This document shows, in pieces, positions 60,597-64,000 of a stretch of 64,000 nt of DNA. Position numbers and translations under genes: made by a program. Source of the DNA: Paenibacillus sp. FSL R5-0766 (GTDB taxonomy: Bacteria > Bacillota > Bacilli > Paenibacillales > Paenibacillaceae); NCBI RefSeq assembly GCF_037971845.1, contig NZ_CP150227.1, positions 1,674,001 through 1,738,000 on the forward strand. The letters run 5' to 3'. The stretch's first letter is position 1. The number at the start of each line of letters is the position of its first letter. The notes beneath the pieces were generated by a model. The model was not told the DNA's origin. It saw nothing but the letters and a program-made list of their open reading frames with translations, and made no database searches.

Positions 60597-61166
60597 GTGT
60601 TAAAGGTGGATCGAAGGGTACGTAAATCCCAGGAAGCCATCAAAATGGCAGTTATTGAACTGATGAATGAAAAGGATTTTGATCAAATCACAATACAAGA
60701 CATCTCTGACAGAGCGGATGTTAGCCGCAGAACGATCTATCTTCATTACACGGACAAATTCAATCTTCTCGATAAACTAATCGGAGAACATATTACGAAC
60801 CTGCGGGAGATCTGTGAAGCTACAGAAGATGATGACAGTTATCGAGATATGGTAGAAATGTGGTTCGAGTATTTCGAAAATCACTCTTTGTTTTTCTCCG
60901 CACTGCTGGCGAGTAAGGGAAGTTCTTTTTTTCGCAATCAGTTTCTGGTCTTTTTCATTGAAGAACTGGGGAAAGGGAACAGTATGTCCGAAGAGGGAAA
61001 CATTGCAGCAAAAACGGAAGGGATAAATGTGGAGGTTCAGTTTCTGGGGGCGGCAATTGTTGGCGTAGTAGAATGGTGGTTTAAAAAAGAAAAGCCACTT
61101 CCTCGATACGTGATGGCCGAGCGTATAGGTGCATTGCTTGAAAGGAATCTTGATGTGGATAGTTGA
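60597..61166 (+). CDS. TetR/AcrR-family transcription regulator
   Basis: This is a 189-residue regulator. The N-terminal helix-turn-helix reads IKMAVIELMNEKDFDQITIQDISDRADVSRRTIYLHYTDK (about 14-53). The C-terminal ligand/dimer domain includes YFENHSLFFSALLASKGSSF and VEWWFKKEKPLPRYVMAE, as in the TetR_C-type group of Firmicutes. GTG at 60597 is chosen for its GGGGGG site; ATG at 60573 would add eight residues. It is divergent from the SDR gene and probably autoregulated through the palindrome between them. The inducer is unknown. Confidence 0.9.
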   Translation: MLKVDRRVRKSQEAIKMAVIELMNEKDFDQITIQDISDRADVSRRTIYLHYTDKFNLLDKLIGEHITNLREICEATEDDDSYRDMVEMWFEYFENHSLFFSALLASKGSSFFRNQFLVFFIEELGKGNSMSEEGNIAAKTEGINVEVQFLGAAIVGVVEWWFKKEKPLPRYVMAERIGALLERNLDVDS

Positions 61167-61170
61167 AAGA

Positions 61171-61269
61171 AGCTGCATGACCGATTGGCATCATGCAGCG
61201 GAGAGGAGGGCCGCGACGACGAGATCGTGGCCCTTATTGGCGTGCATCACAGTTTAGCCAACGTGATGC
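61171..61269. repeat. Second hairpin array (three hairpins), related to the one at 59.3 kb
   Basis: Stems: GCTGCATGA 61172-61180/61191-61199; AGGGCCGCG 61207-61215/61226-61234; GCATCAC 61244-61250/61263-61269. Loops are 10-12 bases. Hairpins 2 and 3 match hairpins 2 and 3 of the first array in position, order and partly in sequence. One C-G pair of hairpin 2 is inverted to G-C by compensating changes. It directly follows the TetR gene. The rest of the gap to 61491 is AT-rich with no gene seen. Confidence 0.75.
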
Positions 61270-61491
61270 TGTGAATTTCGGGCATCTCAAGGTAGCCGTC
61301 GAGGGTCTGTCGGACAGTCACCTAGTTATATGTGTGACTTCAATGTGACTTATAAATATGACAGCGCCAAGAATGAATTCGATAACTTTATCATTTGGCG
61401 TAAGGGATTTTACTGCATTTCTACTATACACATATCTGAAATTTATTGTAAGTTTAATTGTATAAGTCAGAAAGAGTTCAAGGAGGATCCT

Positions 61492-62031
61492 ATGAAGACC
61501 ATTGTGTATATGGTTAGGCATGCGGAGTCACCGTATACGGAAGGAACGGAAAGGACAAGAGGACTTACTTTGGAGGGCAAGATGAATGCAGAACGAATAA
61601 CGGAAATATTAACGAATGAAGGAATACATGCCATTGTCTCAAGTCCTTATGCCAGGGCTATTCTGACCTTAGAGGGTGTGGCAGCAGCGTTAGAATTAGA
61701 TATTCAGATCATGGAGGATCTGCGGGAAAGGCATTTTTCAGATGATATGATTGCGGATGAAGAGTTCGAGCCTGCTTCGAAGAGGATGTTTGATGACCCT
61801 GATTATGCATTGCCAGGAGGAGAGTCGAACACGGTTTGCCAGAATAGGGCAGTGGGCGTTTTGAAACAGATTTTAGAAGAATACAAGGGTAAAAAAGTGG
61901 CGATCGGCATCCGCCCTCGGTCTGGCACGAAGTTAGAAGAGGATTCGGAAAGGCATGCCAACAGCAAGGAAGCGGAATCAGCCGTCGTGAATACAAGAAG
62001 GTTATTTAACTCAAGCCACCTGTCAGTTTAA
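61492..62031 (+). pseudogene. Histidine phosphatase family protein, C-terminally replaced
   Basis: This is a phosphoglycerate-mutase-like phosphatase. The N-terminus has the family signature YMVRHAESPYTEGTERTRGL (RHA motif), then IVSSPYARAILTLEGVAA, LRERHFSDDM and PGGESNTVCQNRAVGVLKQI. After EEYKGKKVAIG the family expects THGN... with the second catalytic His. Instead the frame continues with an unrelated hydrophilic tail (IRPRSGTKLEEDSERHANSK) to the stop. So about 40 residues with the second His are missing, and activity is unlikely. The start at 61492 has AGGAGG five bases upstream. Confidence 0.7.
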
Positions 62032-62166
62032 TGTACCAGCAAATGAAAGTGATTTAGTGGAATTTCAAAGGAAGTTAAGATAAGATCTATCCAAGCTGAT
62101 AAGGTCATGAATACAGGAACGTTATCGGAAACCTGTGCAAAGTATATGATGAAAGATGGAATACCT

Positions 62167-62778
62167 ATGAATAAAGATAATTCCAAACAAACTTTAATGA
62201 TTATACTTCACGAGATTTATGGAATAAACGATCATATTAAGTACTTTAGTGACATGTTAATCAAGAAAGGTTTTGATGTCGTAATTCCAAATCTCATTGG
62301 TCGGGAGCCATTTACATATGATGAAGAGGATAGGGCATATCAACATTTTTATAACAAAATTGGATTAACCCAAGCATTATCTAAAGTAGTAGATGTAGTA
62401 AATCTTAAAAGAGATAAGTATGAATATATTTTCATTATAGGTTTTAGCGTAGGTGCAACAATTGCATGGATGAGTAGCGAGCATGGAGTCGATGGAATTA
62501 TTGGATTTTATGGATCGAGAATAAGAAATTATTTAGAGATAGAACCAAGTTGTCCAACCTTATTAATTTTCGCAAGACATGAGGAATCAGTGAATGTATT
62601 AGACTTAGAAGCAAAATTACGGAATAAAAAGCATACGAATATAAAAGTTATAGAAGCTGAACATGGATTTATGAACCCATATTATAGTGCATACAATAAC
62701 CATGAGTGTGTGGAATGTATAGAGAAATGCAAGGAGTTTATTATGCAAATCGTCGAAGAAGACACAGTCATCCGATGA
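62167..62778 (+). CDS. Alpha/beta hydrolase (dienelactone-hydrolase-like)
   Basis: This is a ~203-residue hydrolase. The N-terminal ILHEIYGINDHIKYFSDMLI and the nucleophile elbow FSVGAT (G-x-S-x-G in GFSVG) are visible, with Asp and His (EAEHGFMNPYY) later. The size and HEIYGIN start fit dienelactone hydrolases, though the usual Cys is Ser here. The start is unclear: ATG at 62167 has only a weak site, and ATG at 62107 is an alternative. Codon usage is strikingly AT-rich compared with the neighbours, which points to transfer. It overlaps the next small gene by four bases. Confidence 0.72.
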   Translation: MNKDNSKQTLMIILHEIYGINDHIKYFSDMLIKKGFDVVIPNLIGREPFTYDEEDRAYQHFYNKIGLTQALSKVVDVVNLKRDKYEYIFIIGFSVGATIAWMSSEHGVDGIIGFYGSRIRNYLEIEPSCPTLLIFARHEESVNVLDLEAKLRNKKHTNIKVIEAEHGFMNPYYSAYNNHECVECIEKCKEFIMQIVEEDTVIR

Positions 62779-63101
62779 CAATGTATTCACGCTGCGGGAT
62801 ATCAGAACAATTAGTTCTAATTTACGCTGTTTACTCTTTACTTATTGAGAAAGGAAGTGATCGTATTAGTAATATTGACAAGCGAAATAGACTTAGTGAA
62901 GAAGTGTTCACTTATAAAACTGCTAAAGACAATAAAGTATTCATTTACTGGAAGGGAAAGCAAGTTACTATACTCTCTGGTAAGGCGAGTGATAAATTTT
63001 TAAAAGCAATAGAAGGAAAGGATCATAAGGGTACCCAATTAGTAATGGCCAAAATTACTGGAAATTTTAAACGCGGCAATGAGAAAGATAATAAATCATG
63101 A
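62775..63101 (+). CDS. Uncharacterised small AT-rich gene
   Basis: No family is firmly recognised. The C-terminal ~65 residues (VFTYKTAKDNKVFIYWKGKQ, TILSGKASDKFLKAIEG, MAKITGNFKRGNEK) look like a conserved small Bacillus protein of unknown function. The first ~35 residues (MYSRCGISEQLVLIYAVYSL) look unrelated, so the start could be further in. Overlap with the hydrolase gene stop suggests coupling. The gene is AT-rich like its neighbour. Confidence 0.5.
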   Translation: MTMYSRCGISEQLVLIYAVYSLLIEKGSDRISNIDKRNRLSEEVFTYKTAKDNKVFIYWKGKQVTILSGKASDKFLKAIEGKDHKGTQLVMAKITGNFKRGNEKDNKS

Positions 63102-63206
63102 GTATTAAACAGCATGTTCACGAGAGGCTCAACAGTATGGACTGCAGATGTATTAACAACGATCATGGAACCGGGCAGTGAAACACTAAGAAATAGGAGG
63201 GTTCAT

Positions 63207-64000
63207 ATGAAAGCTGTGATTTGCACCAATTACGGACCGCCAGAAGTGCTACAGATGAAAGAGATGGAAAAGCCTAAACCGAAAGACCATGAGGTTTTAA
63301 TTAAAGTTTTTGCAGCTACTGCACATATTGGTGATACCCGTATTCGAAGAGCTGATCCATTCTTGGTGAGACTTGTATTTGGCATGCTCAAGCCCAGGAA
63401 AAATTTAATACTTGGCCTGGAAATATCCGGTGTGATCGAGTCGGTAGGGAAAGACGTACAATCCTTTAAGGAAGGAGACAAGGTCTTTGGGCTTACAGGG
63501 TTTTGTGGGGGTTATGCCGAATACATTTGTTTACCTGAAAAAGTGAAAAACGGAACCGGTGAAAAAAAAGGAATGGTTGCAATAAAGCCCAACCATTTAT
63601 CCTACGAAGAAGCTGCGGTCGTTCCATCGGGAGCACTTACAGCTTTGAAAAATTTGCAAAAAGCAAAGATCAAGCCAGGTCAGAAAATATTGATCAATGG
63701 AGCATCCGGTAGCCTTGGGACGTATGCAATTCAACTTGCGAAATACTATGAGGCAGAAGTCACAGCGGTGTGCAGTAAAAGTAATTTTGGATTGGTAGAA
63801 TCTATAGGAGCGGATAAAGTAATCGATTATACCGAAGAAGACTTTACGCAATCAGAAACGAAATACGATATCGTTTATGATGCCGTAATAAAAGCCAAAC
63901 CCTCACAATGCCAAAAAATCCTAACACCCAATGGTGTTTTTCTAAACAACAGTCGCCTTCCGAAAATGGAAGAAGCCGATTTACTCTTTCTCAAAGAGTT
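63207..64000 (+). CDS. NAD(P)-dependent MDR oxidoreductase (quinone-oxidoreductase-like), partial
   Basis: This open frame runs off the right edge after about 264 codons. It begins MKAVICTNYGPPEVLQMKEM, with LKPRKNLILGLEISGVIESV and the cofactor motif LINGASGSLGTYAIQLAKYY. The typical catalytic-zinc Cys and structural Cys4 cluster are absent, so this is a zinc-free quinone-oxidoreductase-type MDR protein. The ATG at 63207 follows AGGAGG. The same frame is open back to 63114 and reads like coding sequence, but lacks a start with a binding site. Confidence 0.9.
   Translation, partial: MKAVICTNYGPPEVLQMKEMEKPKPKDHEVLIKVFAATAHIGDTRIRRADPFLVRLVFGMLKPRKNLILGLEISGVIESVGKDVQSFKEGDKVFGLTGFCGGYAEYICLPEKVKNGTGEKKGMVAIKPNHLSYEEAAVVPSGALTALKNLQKAKIKPGQKILINGASGSLGTYAIQLAKYYEAEVTAVCSKSNFGLVESIGADKVIDYTEEDFTQSETKYDIVYDAVIKAKPSQCQKILTPNGVFLNNSRLPKMEEADLLFLKE

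Noticed and set aside
1..64000. CRISPR array, tRNA, rRNA, complete IS element or prophage
   Set aside because: No regularly spaced short direct repeats, cloverleaf-like sequences, transposase genes or phage structural genes were seen. The four long repeats are dispersed, not an array.

Overview
The window looks like one chromosomal stretch of a Paenibacillus-type Firmicute. Supporting features are strong AGGAGG-type ribosome binding sites, a T-box leader on thrS, a type I preQ1 riboswitch, VanR/VanS-like and ECF-sigma/DUF4179 regulatory pairs, a B12-binding radical SAM protein of the DUF4080 type, and many proteins typical of that genus. Most of it is ordinary coding DNA of moderate GC. The last ~2.7 kb (about 61.3-64 kb) is clearly more AT-rich and mosaic. 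No rRNA, tRNA, CRISPR array, complete insertion sequence or prophage was seen.

Layout. 1-2.7 kb: end of a cobalamin operon (probable cobU tail, cobS, cobQ). 2.7-9.1 kb: chemotaxis receptor, cystine symporter, preQ1-controlled queuosine-precursor transporter, M24 peptidase. 9.3-13.2 kb: sugar dehydrogenase lipoprotein, MBL hydrolase, HEPN-like protein, SDR. 13.2-15.6 kb: thrS and its T-box. 15.7-19.6 kb: two-component system divergent from an M23 lipoprotein. 19.6-25.1 kb: acetyltransferase, two DinB-fold proteins, a coiled-coil protein coupled to an ammonium transporter, a YwqG-like protein, and three copies of a long palindromic repeat. 25.2-30.8 kb: aminoglycoside-phosphotransferase-like kinase, VanR/VanS-like pair, a degenerate histidine kinase with no phospho-acceptor His and no ATPase domain, and a bifunctional PBP. 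30.9-36.4 kb: DUF2569 protein, two-part ThrE-type exporter, S66 peptidase, ECF sigma with DUF4179 anti-sigma. 36.5-42.6 kb: fourth repeat copy, interrupted ankyrin gene, GNAT-NUDIX fusion, solitary FlgB-like protein, speD, ypsA, RluA-type synthase. 42.8-49.0 kb: surface-glycan cluster. 49.2-54.7 kb: DUF5412-like protein, AraC regulator, two-subunit ABC exporter, Rpn-nuclease remnant. 55-59.3 kb: recQ and the radical SAM protein. 59.3-61.3 kb: two arrays of regular hairpins around a TetR/SDR divergent pair. 61.5-64 kb: truncated histidine phosphatase, AT-rich hydrolase pair, start of a zinc-free-type MDR oxidoreductase.

The most unusual features are: (i) the envelope-stress operon at 25.2-30.8 kb, where the pseudo-kinase gene has its own leader with a long hairpin covering its ribosome binding site and start codon; (ii) a four-copy, ~190-230 bp palindromic repeat family; (iii) six consecutive short hairpins after the radical SAM gene, with a partly covarying three-hairpin relative 1.9 kb away; and (iv) several gene-level oddities: an apparent CTG start in ypsA, an in-frame amber codon in an ankyrin gene, and a stand-alone FlgB paralogue. 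All functional statements come from reading motifs by eye; no database search was run.
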